Positions 7,836 to 16,317 of a stretch of DNA of 64,000 nucleotides are shown here, one piece after another. Source of the DNA: Acidovorax sp. Leaf191 (GTDB taxonomy: Bacteria > Pseudomonadota > Gammaproteobacteria > Burkholderiales > Burkholderiaceae_C); NCBI RefSeq assembly GCF_001424425.1, contig NZ_LMPT01000001.1, positions 174,137 to 238,136 on the forward strand. Reading direction: 5' to 3'. Position numbers and translations under genes: made by a program. Numbering within the stretch: the stretch's first letter is position 1; each line of letters starts with the position of its first letter. The notes beneath the pieces were generated by a model. That model ran no database searches, was not told where the DNA came from, and saw nothing but the letters and a program-made list of their open reading frames with translations.

Positions 7836-9704
7836 ATGACGGCAACCAACCCCTCTCCCCGCTACCGGCCGCTGCGCTTCGGCGTGACCGAAGTCAGCAC
7901 CCGCCGGGCCGACGACGGCGTGGTCTATGTGCGGGCCACGCAGGACCTGGAGGCCTACCCGCTGCGCCTGACCGACCGGCTCGCGCACTGGGCCGAGACC
8001 GTGCCCGACCGCACCTGGATGGCCCAGCGCGTGAAGAACGCCGACGGCAGCCTGGGCGAGTGGCGCCACATCACCTACGGCCAGGCCTGGCAGGCCGCGC
8101 GCAGCATTGCCCAGGCCCTGCTCGACATGCACCTGAGCGCCGAGCGCCCCGTGGCCATCCTGAGCGAGAACGACCTGGACCACGCGCTGCTGTCGCTGGG
8201 CTGCCTGGTGGCCGGCGTGCCGCAGTGCACCGTGTCCACCGCGTACTCCACCATCAGCCAGGACTTCGACAAGCTGCGCCACGTGCTGGACACCCTGACC
8301 CCCGGCCTGGTGTTCGCGAGCGACGCCACGCGCTTCGCGCGCGCCATCGAGGCCACCGTGGCGGCCGACGTGAAGGTGGTGCTGGGCACCGGCAGCATCC
8401 CGGGCCGCAGCACCGTGGCCTTCAGCGACCTGCTGGCCACCTCTGCCACGCCGGCCGTGGATGCGGCGCATGGCGCCATCACGGCCGACAGCATCGCCAA
8501 GTTCATGTTCACCTCGGGCTCTACCAAGCTGCCCAAGGCCGTGATCGTGACGCACGGCATGTGGGCCGCCAACCTGCAGCAGATGAACCAGTCGATGCCG
8601 GTGCTGGCCGAAGAGCCCCTGGTGCTGGTGGACTGGCTGCCGTGGAACCACACCTTCGGCGGCAACCACAACTTCGGCATCGTCATCTACAACGGCGGCA
8701 CGCTCTACCTGGACGAGGGCAAGCCCACGCCCAAGGGCATGGCCGAGACCATCCGCAACCTGCGCGAGATCGCGCCCACGGTGTACTTCAACGTGCCCAC
8801 GGGTTTCGAGGTGATCGCGCAGACCATGAAGACCGACGCGCAGCTGCGCAAGAACCTGCTCAGCCGCGTGAAGATGTTCTTCTTTGCCGCTGCTGCGCTC
8901 TCGCAGCCCATCTGGGACTCGCTGTTCGAGAGCGCCGAGCGCGAGGTGGGCGAGCGCATCGTGATGAACACGGGCCTGGGCATGACCGAGGGCTGTCCGT
9001 TCTGCGTGGCGGTCAACAGCCCCGACGTGCAGGCCGGCGACATCGGCGTGCCCACGCCGGGGCTCGAGCTCAAGCTCGTGCCCGTGGACGGCAAGGTCGA
9101 GGTGCGCTACCGCGGCCCCAACATCACGCCCGGCTACTGGCGCAATGCCGAAGCCACACGCGACGCCTTCGATGAAGAGGGCTTCTACTGCTCGGGCGAC
9201 GCCGTGAAGTGGATCGACGAGACCGACCTGAACAAGGGCCTGAAGTTCGACGGCCGCATTGCCGAGGACTTCAAGCTCAGCACCGGCACCTTCGTGAGCG
9301 TGGGCCCCATGCGCGCCAAGATCATCGCCGCCTGCGCGCCCTACGTGCAGGACGCGGTCATCACCGGCATCAACCTCAAAGAGATCGGCGCGCTGCTGGT
9401 GCCCACCCCCACCATCCGCACGCTCAGCGACCTGCCCGAGAGCGCCAGCCTGCACGAGGTGCTGGCCAGCGCCCCGGTGCAGCAGCACTTCCAGCAGGTG
9501 CTGGACAAGCTTTCGGCAGAGTCCACCGGCAGCGCCACCCGCGTGGCCCGTGCGCACCTGATGGCCGAGCCGCCCTCGCTCGACAAGGGCGAGGTCACCG
9601 ACAAGGGCTCCATCAACCAGCGCGCCGTGCTGCAACACCGCGCGGACGTGGTGGACGCACTGCACGGCGGCACGCTGCCCGGCACGCTGGTGCCGCGCCA
9701 CTGA
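7836..9704 (+). CDS. fcs: Feruloyl-CoA synthase-type AMP-forming acyl-CoA ligase
   Basis: The 622-residue adenylate-forming ligase starts PRYRPLRFGVTEVSTR, the characteristic opening of betaproteobacterial feruloyl-CoA synthases. The AMP-binding P-loop TSGSTKLPK is near residue 227, and the adenylate motif region MNTGLGMTEGCPF follows near 380. It would activate ferulate, p-coumarate or a related arylpropenoate to its CoA thioester using ATP. Its place between the hydratase and SDR dehydrogenase genes on one transcript fits CoA-dependent side-chain oxidation. The substrate range within hydroxycinnamates is not determined. Confidence 0.82.
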   Translation: MTATNPSPRYRPLRFGVTEVSTRRADDGVVYVRATQDLEAYPLRLTDRLAHWAETVPDRTWMAQRVKNADGSLGEWRHITYGQAWQAARSIAQALLDMHLSAERPVAILSENDLDHALLSLGCLVAGVPQCTVSTAYSTISQDFDKLRHVLDTLTPGLVFASDATRFARAIEATVAADVKVVLGTGSIPGRSTVAFSDLLATSATPAVDAAHGAITADSIAKFMFTSGSTKLPKAVIVTHGMWAANLQQMNQSMPVLAEEPLVLVDWLPWNHTFGGNHNFGIVIYNGGTLYLDEGKPTPKGMAETIRNLREIAPTVYFNVPTGFEVIAQTMKTDAQLRKNLLSRVKMFFFAAAALSQPIWDSLFESAEREVGERIVMNTGLGMTEGCPFCVAVNSPDVQAGDIGVPTPGLELKLVPVDGKVEVRYRGPNITPGYWRNAEATRDAFDEEGFYCSGDAVKWIDETDLNKGLKFDGRIAEDFKLSTGTFVSVGPMRAKIIAACAPYVQDAVITGINLKEIGALLVPTPTIRTLSDLPESASLHEVLASAPVQQHFQQVLDKLSAESTGSATRVARAHLMAEPPSLDKGEVTDKGSINQRAVLQHRADVVDALHGGTLPGTLVPRH

Positions 9705-9746
9705 ACGCCCAAGACACACCCACCATTTTTCTCAAGGACACACAGC

Positions 9747-10532
9747 ATGGACATCCAAGGACAAGCCGCCATCGTGACCGGCGGCGCATCGGGCCTCGGT
9801 GAAGCCACCGCCCGCGAACTCGCCCGCCTGGGCGCCAAGGTCGCCGTGCTCGACCGCAATGCCGAGCTGGCCGAGAAGGTCGTGGCCGATATTGGCAAGG
9901 AATTTGGAGACGGCTGCGCCGTGGCCTGCGCCTGCGACATCACCGACCCCGCCAGCGTCACCGCTGCGCTGGAGAAGGCCGCTGCGGCCCACGGCCCCGC
10001 GCGCATCCTGATGAACGTGGCCGGCATCGGCAGCGCCAAGCGCATCGTGCAGCGCGACGGCAGCGCCGCGCCGCTGGAGGACTTCACGCGCGTCGTCACC
10101 ATCAACCTGATCGGCAGCTACAACGTGAGCCGCCTGTTCGCCGCCGCCTGCGCGAAGCTCGACGCCCTGCCCAATGGCGAGCGCGGCGTGATGATGTTCA
10201 CCGCCTCGGCCGCCGCGTTCGACGGTCAGGTGGGGCAGCAGGCCTACAGCGCCTCCAAGGGTGGCCTGGTGGGCATGACGCTGCCCATGGCGCGCGACCT
10301 GGCGCAGCACGGCATCCGCGTGTGCACCGTGGCGCCGGGCCTGTTCGCCACGCCGCTGATGAAGGAGCTGCCCGAGGCCGTGCAGCAGTCGCTGGCCGCG
10401 AGCATCCCCTTTCCCCCGCGCCTGGGCAAGCCCGAGGAGTTTGCCGAGTTGGCCTGCCACATCGTGACCAACGGGCACCTGAACGGCGAAGTCATCCGCC
10501 TGGATGGCGCCCTCCGTATGGCACCACGATGA
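9747..10532 (+). CDS. SDR family 3-hydroxyacyl-CoA dehydrogenase-like oxidoreductase
   Basis: This 261-residue short-chain dehydrogenase has the cofactor motif TGGASGLGE (about 12-20), a conserved acidic residue after the second strand (VLDRN, suggesting NAD preference), the NVAGIG motif, catalytic Ser in TASAAAF, and YSASK as the catalytic Tyr-Lys pair. It resembles type II 3-hydroxyacyl-CoA dehydrogenases (HSD17B10-like), which oxidise the beta-hydroxy intermediate made by the hydratase. It follows the ligase by 42 bp and is followed by a double-hairpin repeat that may end the transcript. Confidence 0.85.
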   Translation: MDIQGQAAIVTGGASGLGEATARELARLGAKVAVLDRNAELAEKVVADIGKEFGDGCAVACACDITDPASVTAALEKAAAAHGPARILMNVAGIGSAKRIVQRDGSAAPLEDFTRVVTINLIGSYNVSRLFAAACAKLDALPNGERGVMMFTASAAAFDGQVGQQAYSASKGGLVGMTLPMARDLAQHGIRVCTVAPGLFATPLMKELPEAVQQSLAASIPFPPRLGKPEEFAELACHIVTNGHLNGEVIRLDGALRMAPR

Positions 10533-10536
10533 GAAG

Positions 10537-10620
10537 CCCCCCTGAGCCGCTTCGCGTCATCCCCCCAGGGGGACGCCACCGGTGGCCTGGCAAAGCCAGT
10601 TCCACGGTGGCGCTGGCTTG
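10537..10620 (+). repeat. Dispersed repeat family A (CCCCCTGAG double hairpin), copy 1
   Basis: It starts 4 bp after the SDR stop codon. It has the C-run/G-run hairpin followed by a second dyad built on GGTGGCCTGGC-AAA-GCCAGTTCCAC. The same two-hairpin unit recurs at 11729, 18175 and 55176, always directly after a stop codon and in the direction of the gene. It may act as a terminator or transcript-end stabiliser. Confidence 0.75.
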
Positions 10621-10735
10621 CGCAGCGCCAGTTTCAAGCGCCGTGGGAGGCGCAGCCCAGTCGATAACGAGAGGGTGTGCAAACACCCCAGTTGATTTTT
10701 GAAATTTCCGTCAGATTCACATCAGGAGACAAACC

Positions 10736-11725
10736 ATGACCACCACACGCCGTCAATTCGTTCAGGCCCTTGGCGCCAGCGCCGCATTGGGCGCCCTGCA
10801 TCCCTTCGCCGCCCATGCGCAGGTGGACCAGGTCAAGGTGTATTTCGGCTTTCCGGCCGGCAGCTCGGGCGACACCGTGGCGCGCCGCGTGGCCGAGAAG
10901 TGGGGTGGTTCTGCCTTCAGCAAGAACGCCGGTGTGGTGGAGAACAAGCCCGGTGCGGGCGGGCGCATTGCGCTGGAGACCCTGAAGTCGGCCCCGGCCG
11001 ACGGCTCGGTACTGGCGGTGGCGCAGGTGTCGGCCCTGGCCAACTACCCGCACATCTACAGCAAGATGAACTACACCGACAAGGATTTCGCGCCCGTGTC
11101 GATCGCCGCGGTGATGCACCACGGCCTGGCCGTGGGCCCCATGGTGCCCGCCAGCGTGAAGTCGGTGAAGGACTTCCTGGCCTGGGCCAAGGCCAACCCC
11201 AAGGACGCAAGCTACGGCTCGCCCGGTGCGGGCTCGACGCCCCACTTCCTGGGTGCGCTCTTGGGTATCAACAGCGGCGTGGAACTGCGCCACGTGCCCT
11301 ACCGCGGCTCCATCCCCGGTGTGACGGACGTGGTGGGCGGGCAGATCGCCGCCATGGTCACGCCGCACGGTGACTTCATCGCCAACTACAAGGCCGGCAA
11401 GATCCGCATCCTGGCCACCTCGGGCCCCAAGCGTTCGATCTACGTGCCGGACGTGCCCACGTTCGCCGAGCAGGGCTTTCCGGAGCTGACGACCGAAGAA
11501 TGGTTCGGCTTCTACGCCCCGGCCGCCACGCCCAAGCCCGTGATCGCCGCCGCCAATGCCGCGATCAACGCCGCGCTGAAGGAAAAGTCGGTCATCGACA
11601 GCCTGGCCATCGTGGGCCTGATGCCGCACGGCTCCACGCCCGAGGAACAGGCGCGCTGGCAGAAGGCCGAGTACGACACCTGGGGCCCGCTGATCAAGAA
11701 GATCGGGTTCACGGCAGAGTCCTAG
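10736..11725 (+). CDS. Bug family (TctC) tripartite tricarboxylate transporter substrate-binding protein
   Basis: This 329-residue periplasmic binding protein has a Tat-like signal (TTRRQFVQALGASAALGAL, cleavage after AHA near residue 28) and the Bug signature VYFGFPAGSSGDTVARRVAEK. These proteins bind carboxylates or aromatic acids for TctAB-type carriers; no membrane partner is seen nearby, which is usual for the greatly expanded Bug family. A clear AGGAG ribosome site precedes the ATG. Its context suggests a role in capture of hydroxycinnamates or their esters (inference). Confidence 0.9.
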   Translation: MTTTRRQFVQALGASAALGALHPFAAHAQVDQVKVYFGFPAGSSGDTVARRVAEKWGGSAFSKNAGVVENKPGAGGRIALETLKSAPADGSVLAVAQVSALANYPHIYSKMNYTDKDFAPVSIAAVMHHGLAVGPMVPASVKSVKDFLAWAKANPKDASYGSPGAGSTPHFLGALLGINSGVELRHVPYRGSIPGVTDVVGGQIAAMVTPHGDFIANYKAGKIRILATSGPKRSIYVPDVPTFAEQGFPELTTEEWFGFYAPAATPKPVIAAANAAINAALKEKSVIDSLAIVGLMPHGSTPEEQARWQKAEYDTWGPLIKKIGFTAES

Positions 11726-11728
11726 GCT

Positions 11729-11815
11729 CCCCCCTGAGGCGCTTACGCGCCTTCCCCCCTGAGGGGGGACGCCACCCCTGGACTGGCGGAGCCAGATCCA
11801 CGGTGGCGCTGGCCT
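11729..11815 (+). repeat. Dispersed repeat family A, copy 2
   Basis: This is a second double-hairpin unit, 3 bp after the Bug gene stop: the CCCCCTGAG...GAGGGGGG stem followed by the dyad around CTGGACTGGC-GGA-GCCAGATCCAC. The gene-free stretch 11726-12035 holds this repeat, a decayed REP-like element and a family B repeat, and no recognisable gene. Confidence 0.75.
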
Positions 11816-11876
11816 GGGGGCGCGCCGGTCTTGGAGGGTGGGGGTGGTGGTTACTGTGCGAGCTTCACACCCAAAC

Positions 11877-11950
11877 CGCTCGGGCTGAGCCTGTCGAAGC
11901 CAGGGCGCACCGCTTGCGCAGCCCCTTCGCCAGGTGCAGGGTGAACGGTA
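11877..11950. repeat. REP-like element (TCGGGCTGAGCCTGTCGAAG), decayed copy
   Basis: The left arm CTCGGGCTGAGCCTGTCGAA is intact; only GTGAACGGT remains of the right arm. Better copies are at 29966 and 63411. Confidence 0.5.
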
Positions 11951-11971
11951 CGGCAACGAAGTTTCCGAATT

Positions 11972-12022
11972 CAAAAAAAACAGCCCCTGTCGCTTATCCA
12001 GCAAGCGCTAACAGCTATCAAA
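11972..12022 (+). repeat. Dispersed repeat family B, copy 2
   Basis: This copy reads A-run, CAGCCCCTGTCGC, a short stem AGCGCT, then ACAGCTATCA. It ends 13 bp before the acyl-CoA dehydrogenase start, so it lies in the leader of that gene. It matches the copy at 50607 over most of its length. Confidence 0.6.
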
Positions 12023-12035
12023 CCAAGAGCAATCC

Positions 12036-13790
12036 ATGCCAGCACGCCAGTCCCTCGCCGACATCGAGTTCATGCTGACCGAGGTGCTGCAGGCGCCCGC
12101 CCGGTGGCAGGCGCTGGCGCCGTTTGCGGACACCGATGGCGATCTGGCCACGCAGGTGCTCGATGAGGCCGCGAAGTTCGTCGACAACGCCATCGCCCCG
12201 CTGCAGCGCAGTGGCGACGAAGAGGGTTGCCGCTTCGACGCGGGCCAGGTGCACACGCCTGCGGGCTTTCGCGGGGCGTACCAGGCGTTCTGGCAGGCGG
12301 GCTGGCCGTCGTTGTCGTGCGACCCGGCTGATGGCGGGCAGGGCCTGCCGGCGGTGCTCGAATGCGTGCTGTTCGAATGGCTGGCCGGTGCCAACCACGG
12401 CTGGACCATGGCGCCGGGGTTGCTGCACGGCGCGTACGAATGCATCCGGCACCACGCCAGCGACGCCCTGAAGGCGCGGTACCTGCCCAAGATCGCCAGC
12501 GGCGAGTGGCTGGCCACCATGTGCCTGACCGAAGCGCATGCGGGCAGCGACCTGGGCCTGGTGCGCACGCGCGGTGTGCCGCAGGCGGACGGCAGCGTGC
12601 GGGTGAACGGCAGCAAGATCTTCATCTCCGGCGGCGAGCACGACCTGACCGACAACATCGTGCACCTGGTGCTGGCGCGCCTGCCCGATGCACCGGCAGG
12701 GCCCAAGGGGCTGTCGCTGTTTCTCGTGCCCAAAGTTTTGGAGGGCGGCGCCCGCAATGCAGTAGTGTGCGAGCGCATCGAAGAGAAGATGGGCCTGCAC
12801 GGCAGCCCCACCTGCGTGATGCGTTTTGACGATGCCACGGGCTGGCTGGTGGGCGAGCCGAACAAGGGCCTAGCCGCCATGTTCGTGATGATGAATGCGG
12901 CCCGGCTGCACGTGGGCCTGCAGGGCATCGGCCTGCTGGACGCCGCATGGCAAAAGGCCAGCGGCTACGCCGCCGAGCGGCGCCAGATGCGCGCGCCCGG
13001 CGCCAGGGACACGAGCCTCATCCAGGACCACCCCGCCATCCGCCGCATCCTCGCCACGCAGCGCGCGTGGATCGACGGCGGGCGGGTGCTGGCGTACCAC
13101 ACGGCGCTGCAACTGGACGCCGCCAAGCACAGCACCGACGCGGCCGAGCGCGCCGCTGCGCAGCGCTGGTGCGCGCTGGTCACGCCGGTGCTCAAGGCGG
13201 CGCTCACCGACCAGGCGTTCCACGGCGCGAGCGCCTGCCTGCAGGTGTTCGGCGGCCACGGCTATGTGCGCGAATGGGGCATCGAGCAGATCGTGCGCGA
13301 CGCCCGCGTGGCCATGATCTACGAGGGCACGAACGAGATCCAGGCGATCGACCTGCTGGTGCGCAAGGTGCTGGCCGATGGCGGCGAGGGCCTGGCGGCG
13401 CTGCTGGAGGCACTGCCCGCCACGCCGGCGGCCCGCGCCCGGCACACGGTGCTGGTCGACATCACCCACCAGCTCGCCCGCGCCGCGCAGGCCGACCCCG
13501 AGCTGCCCTACTGGGTGGCCGACGACTACCTGCGCGCCGTGGCGCTGGTGCTGCTGGAATGGGCCTGGGGGCGCATAGAGGCAGCACCGGGCGGCGGCAC
13601 GCCGCGCTGGAAGACGCCCGCCCAGGCGTTTGCGCACTGGGTGCTGCCGGAGTTCGACCTGCGGGCTGCCGTGATGCGCACGCGCATCGCTGCTACGGCG
13701 GCCGTCGCCACCACCGACACGCGCCCCGTCCCCGGTTCTGCAGAGAAATCGGCCGCTGCCGCTGGACGGACCAGCGCAACATGCTCCTGA
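12036..13790 (+). CDS. Acyl-CoA dehydrogenase (long, about 580-residue class)
   Basis: This 584-residue FAD acyl-CoA dehydrogenase has the N-terminal helical domain, the FAD/substrate motif CLTEAHAGSDLG (about 165-176), the middle-domain KIFISGGEHD stretch, and the C-terminal YEGTNEIQAIDL motif whose Glu is the expected catalytic base. A C-terminal domain beyond residue 440 is usual for this subclass. In this cluster it could introduce the alpha-beta double bond into arylpropanoyl-CoA (for example dihydrocinnamate-type) substrates. The last 25 residues are low-complexity and may be non-conserved. Confidence 0.88.
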   Translation: MPARQSLADIEFMLTEVLQAPARWQALAPFADTDGDLATQVLDEAAKFVDNAIAPLQRSGDEEGCRFDAGQVHTPAGFRGAYQAFWQAGWPSLSCDPADGGQGLPAVLECVLFEWLAGANHGWTMAPGLLHGAYECIRHHASDALKARYLPKIASGEWLATMCLTEAHAGSDLGLVRTRGVPQADGSVRVNGSKIFISGGEHDLTDNIVHLVLARLPDAPAGPKGLSLFLVPKVLEGGARNAVVCERIEEKMGLHGSPTCVMRFDDATGWLVGEPNKGLAAMFVMMNAARLHVGLQGIGLLDAAWQKASGYAAERRQMRAPGARDTSLIQDHPAIRRILATQRAWIDGGRVLAYHTALQLDAAKHSTDAAERAAAQRWCALVTPVLKAALTDQAFHGASACLQVFGGHGYVREWGIEQIVRDARVAMIYEGTNEIQAIDLLVRKVLADGGEGLAALLEALPATPAARARHTVLVDITHQLARAAQADPELPYWVADDYLRAVALVLLEWAWGRIEAAPGGGTPRWKTPAQAFAHWVLPEFDLRAAVMRTRIAATAAVATTDTRPVPGSAEKSAAAAGRTSATCS

Positions 13791-13893
13791 TTCAGTAGCA
13801 ACAGCACGCCACCACCGCTCACCCTCCCACAGCGTACCGAGGCCACGCTGCGGGCCGTCCTGCGCCTCAAGAAAATCAACCGGAGACAAGACC

Positions 13894-15636
13894 ATGAGTT
13901 TGACGAGAGGAAGATCCACCCCCCTGCGCACCCAGTCCGTGGCGCTATCGGCTGCCGTGGCCGCCTTGCTCATCGGCTGCGGCGGCTCGTCCGACGCGGC
14001 CCTGCCGCGGCTGTCGGCCGCCACGCCGGCGCCGCTGCAGTCGTGCGCCACGCTGGCCGGCAGCCTGGCGCTGCCCGACACCCGCATCACCTCCGCCGAG
14101 CTGGTGCCCGCAGGCCCGATCACGCTGCAGGGCGTGACGACGCAGGTGCCCGCGCACTGCCTGGTCAAGGGCAAGATGAAGGAGCGCACCGGCCCGGTGG
14201 ACGGCGCGGCCTACGCCATCGGCTTCGAGATCCGCCTGCCGCAGGACTGGAACGGGCGCTTCCTGCACCAGGCCAATGGCGGGCTGGACGGCAGCGTGGT
14301 GCCCGCGCTGGGCGCGGTGAGCGGTGCCGCGCCCGTGGCGCCCGCGCTGGTGCAGGGCTTTGCGGTGCTCAGTTCCGACGCGGGCCACGGCGCACCCACG
14401 CCGTTCTTCGGCCTCGACCCACAGGCGCGGCTGGACTACGGCTACCAGGCCGTGGGCACGCTCACGCCCATGGCCAAGAACCTCATCAAGGGCGCCTACG
14501 GCAAGGCGCCCGACCGCTCGTACCTGGCCGGCTGCTCCAACGGCGGCCGCCACGCCATGGTGGGCGCGTCGCGCTATGCCGACCAGTACGACGGCATCCT
14601 GGCCGGCAACCCCGGCTTTCACCTGCCCAAGGCGGCCACCACGCAACTGTGGAAGGCGCAGCAGTACGCCAAGGTCAGCACCACCACCGATGCGGCCGGC
14701 CAGCCCGACCTGACATCCGCCGTGACGCCCGCCGAGTTCAAGCTCATCGGCAGCAAGATCGTCGCCAAATGCGATGCGCTCGACGGCGTGGTGGACGGCC
14801 AGGTCAACGACGTGGCCGCGTGCCAGGCAGCGTTCAACCTGCAGACCGATGTGCCCACCTGCACCGGCGCGCGGGACGGCAGCTGCATCTCCAGCGCGCA
14901 AAAGGGCGTGCTCGCCAGCATCTTCGCGGGGCCGAAGAACAGCAAGGGCGAGGCGCTGTACACCGGCACCTGGTTCGACCCGGGCATCGCAGGCGCCAAC
15001 TTCGCGTCGTGGCACTTCGGCTCGCCCGCCACGCGCGATGCGGGTGCGGTGGCGTTCATCTTCACGTCACCGCCGTCCACCGTGGCCGCGTTCACCGCCA
15101 TCCCCGGCATGCAGTACGCGCTGAACTTCAGCATGGAGACGGACTACCCCAAGATGTTCGCCACCACGGCGCCGTACAACGAGTCGCCCTGGTCTTACAT
15201 GACGCCCCCCAACGAGGCGGACCTGGGCGCCCTGAAGAACCGCGGCGCCAAGATGATGGTCTACCACGGCGTGGCCGACGGCGTGTTCTCGCCGCTGGAC
15301 ACCGCGCAGTGGATGGACCGGCTGAACGCCAACCACGGCGGCAGTGCCGATGCCTTTGCGCGCCTGTTCCTCGTCCCCGGCATGAACCACTGCTCCGGCG
15401 GCCCCGCCACCGACCAGTTCGACATGCTGGCCCCCCTGGTGGCCTGGGTGGAGCAAGGCCAGGCGCCCGACAGCGTGACCGCCCGCGCCCGCGGCGCCGG
15501 CAGCAACCTGGTCAACGCCGAGCTGCCCGCCAGCTGGTCGGCCAACCGCACCCGGCCGCTGTGCGTGTACCCCAAGGTGGCACGCTACAACGGCAGCGGC
15601 GACGTGGAGAGCGCGAGCAGCTTCAGCTGCAAGTAG
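13894..15636 (+). CDS. Tannase/feruloyl esterase family lipoprotein
   Basis: This 580-residue alpha/beta hydrolase shows the family's CS-D-HC arrangement: nucleophile Ser in AGCSNGGRH, Asp in HGVADGVFSP and His in MNHCSGGP, with the adjacent Cys pair expected to form a disulfide. The N-terminus has a lipobox-like LLIGC (about residues 26-30), so it is probably a lipid-anchored envelope enzyme. Family members cut aromatic esters such as feruloyl or galloyl esters. Next to a feruloyl-CoA synthase-like gene this suggests that released hydroxycinnamates feed the island. Confidence 0.87.
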   Translation: MSLTRGRSTPLRTQSVALSAAVAALLIGCGGSSDAALPRLSAATPAPLQSCATLAGSLALPDTRITSAELVPAGPITLQGVTTQVPAHCLVKGKMKERTGPVDGAAYAIGFEIRLPQDWNGRFLHQANGGLDGSVVPALGAVSGAAPVAPALVQGFAVLSSDAGHGAPTPFFGLDPQARLDYGYQAVGTLTPMAKNLIKGAYGKAPDRSYLAGCSNGGRHAMVGASRYADQYDGILAGNPGFHLPKAATTQLWKAQQYAKVSTTTDAAGQPDLTSAVTPAEFKLIGSKIVAKCDALDGVVDGQVNDVAACQAAFNLQTDVPTCTGARDGSCISSAQKGVLASIFAGPKNSKGEALYTGTWFDPGIAGANFASWHFGSPATRDAGAVAFIFTSPPSTVAAFTAIPGMQYALNFSMETDYPKMFATTAPYNESPWSYMTPPNEADLGALKNRGAKMMVYHGVADGVFSPLDTAQWMDRLNANHGGSADAFARLFLVPGMNHCSGGPATDQFDMLAPLVAWVEQGQAPDSVTARARGAGSNLVNAELPASWSANRTRPLCVYPKVARYNGSGDVESASSFSCK

Positions 15637-15888
15637 CGGTTTGCACTCACCCCGCCCACCCCGCCACCCCGGCTGAAGGCCGGGACGGATGGCTCGGCGG
15701 GTGAGGGCTTCCCCTTCGGCTACCGCGCGTTGTGGCGGGCATCAAGCGGTGTGCAGCGCGAGGCGGCCACCGGACCTTCCAGCCACGCTGCTGGAGCGGT
15801 TCCAAATCCGAGATGGCGGCGGGGTCTGACACACCGCCCTCCGGGAGCGTGCCTACACTGCGCCGATCCCATGCACCGGAGAACCACC

Positions 15889-16317
15889 ATGGAAACGCAG
15901 GAACTGCACCGCGGCCGCCTCATCGACCACATCCAGCTGGTCGTGCGCGACCTGCCGGCCAGCCAGGCCTTCTACACTGCCGTATTCGTAGCACTCGGCG
16001 TGCCGATGGGCGGCACGGGCGAAGGCTACTTCTGGGCCGACGAGCTTTTTGTCTCCACCGCCGACAGCGCGGCGGCCCAGGGCCACCTGACGGGCCGGCA
16101 CCACCTGGCCTTCCAGGCAAAAGACCGGGCGATGGTCGAAGCGTTCTACCGCGCCGCACTCGCGCACGGCGGCCAGGACAACGGCGCGCCGGGCGAGCGC
16201 CCCTACCACCCCGGCTACTTCGCCGCCTTTGTGCTGGACCCGGACGGCAACAACATCGAGGCCGTGTTCCACGGCGAGGCGCAGCGCAGCGCCCCGTCGG
16301 TCAAAGTGACGTTCTAG
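15889..16317 (+). CDS. VOC family (glyoxalase/bleomycin-resistance fold) protein
   Basis: This 142-residue protein has two beta-alpha-beta-beta-beta modules: IDHIQLVVRDLPASQAFYTA at the start and the closing VLDPDGNNIEAVFHGE, whose Glu is the typical second metal ligand. ATG 15889 is preferred because GGAG lies 8 bp upstream; an ATG at 15871 is possible. The stop codon directly abuts the stop of the convergent flavin oxidoreductase gene with no gap. The substrate is unknown. Confidence 0.82.
   Translation: METQELHRGRLIDHIQLVVRDLPASQAFYTAVFVALGVPMGGTGEGYFWADELFVSTADSAAAQGHLTGRHHLAFQAKDRAMVEAFYRAALAHGGQDNGAPGERPYHPGYFAAFVLDPDGNNIEAVFHGEAQRSAPSVKVTF

Noticed and set aside
7620-9719. A 699-codon minus-strand open frame
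   Set aside because: It is antisense to the hydratase and feruloyl-CoA synthase-type genes, and no domain is visible.
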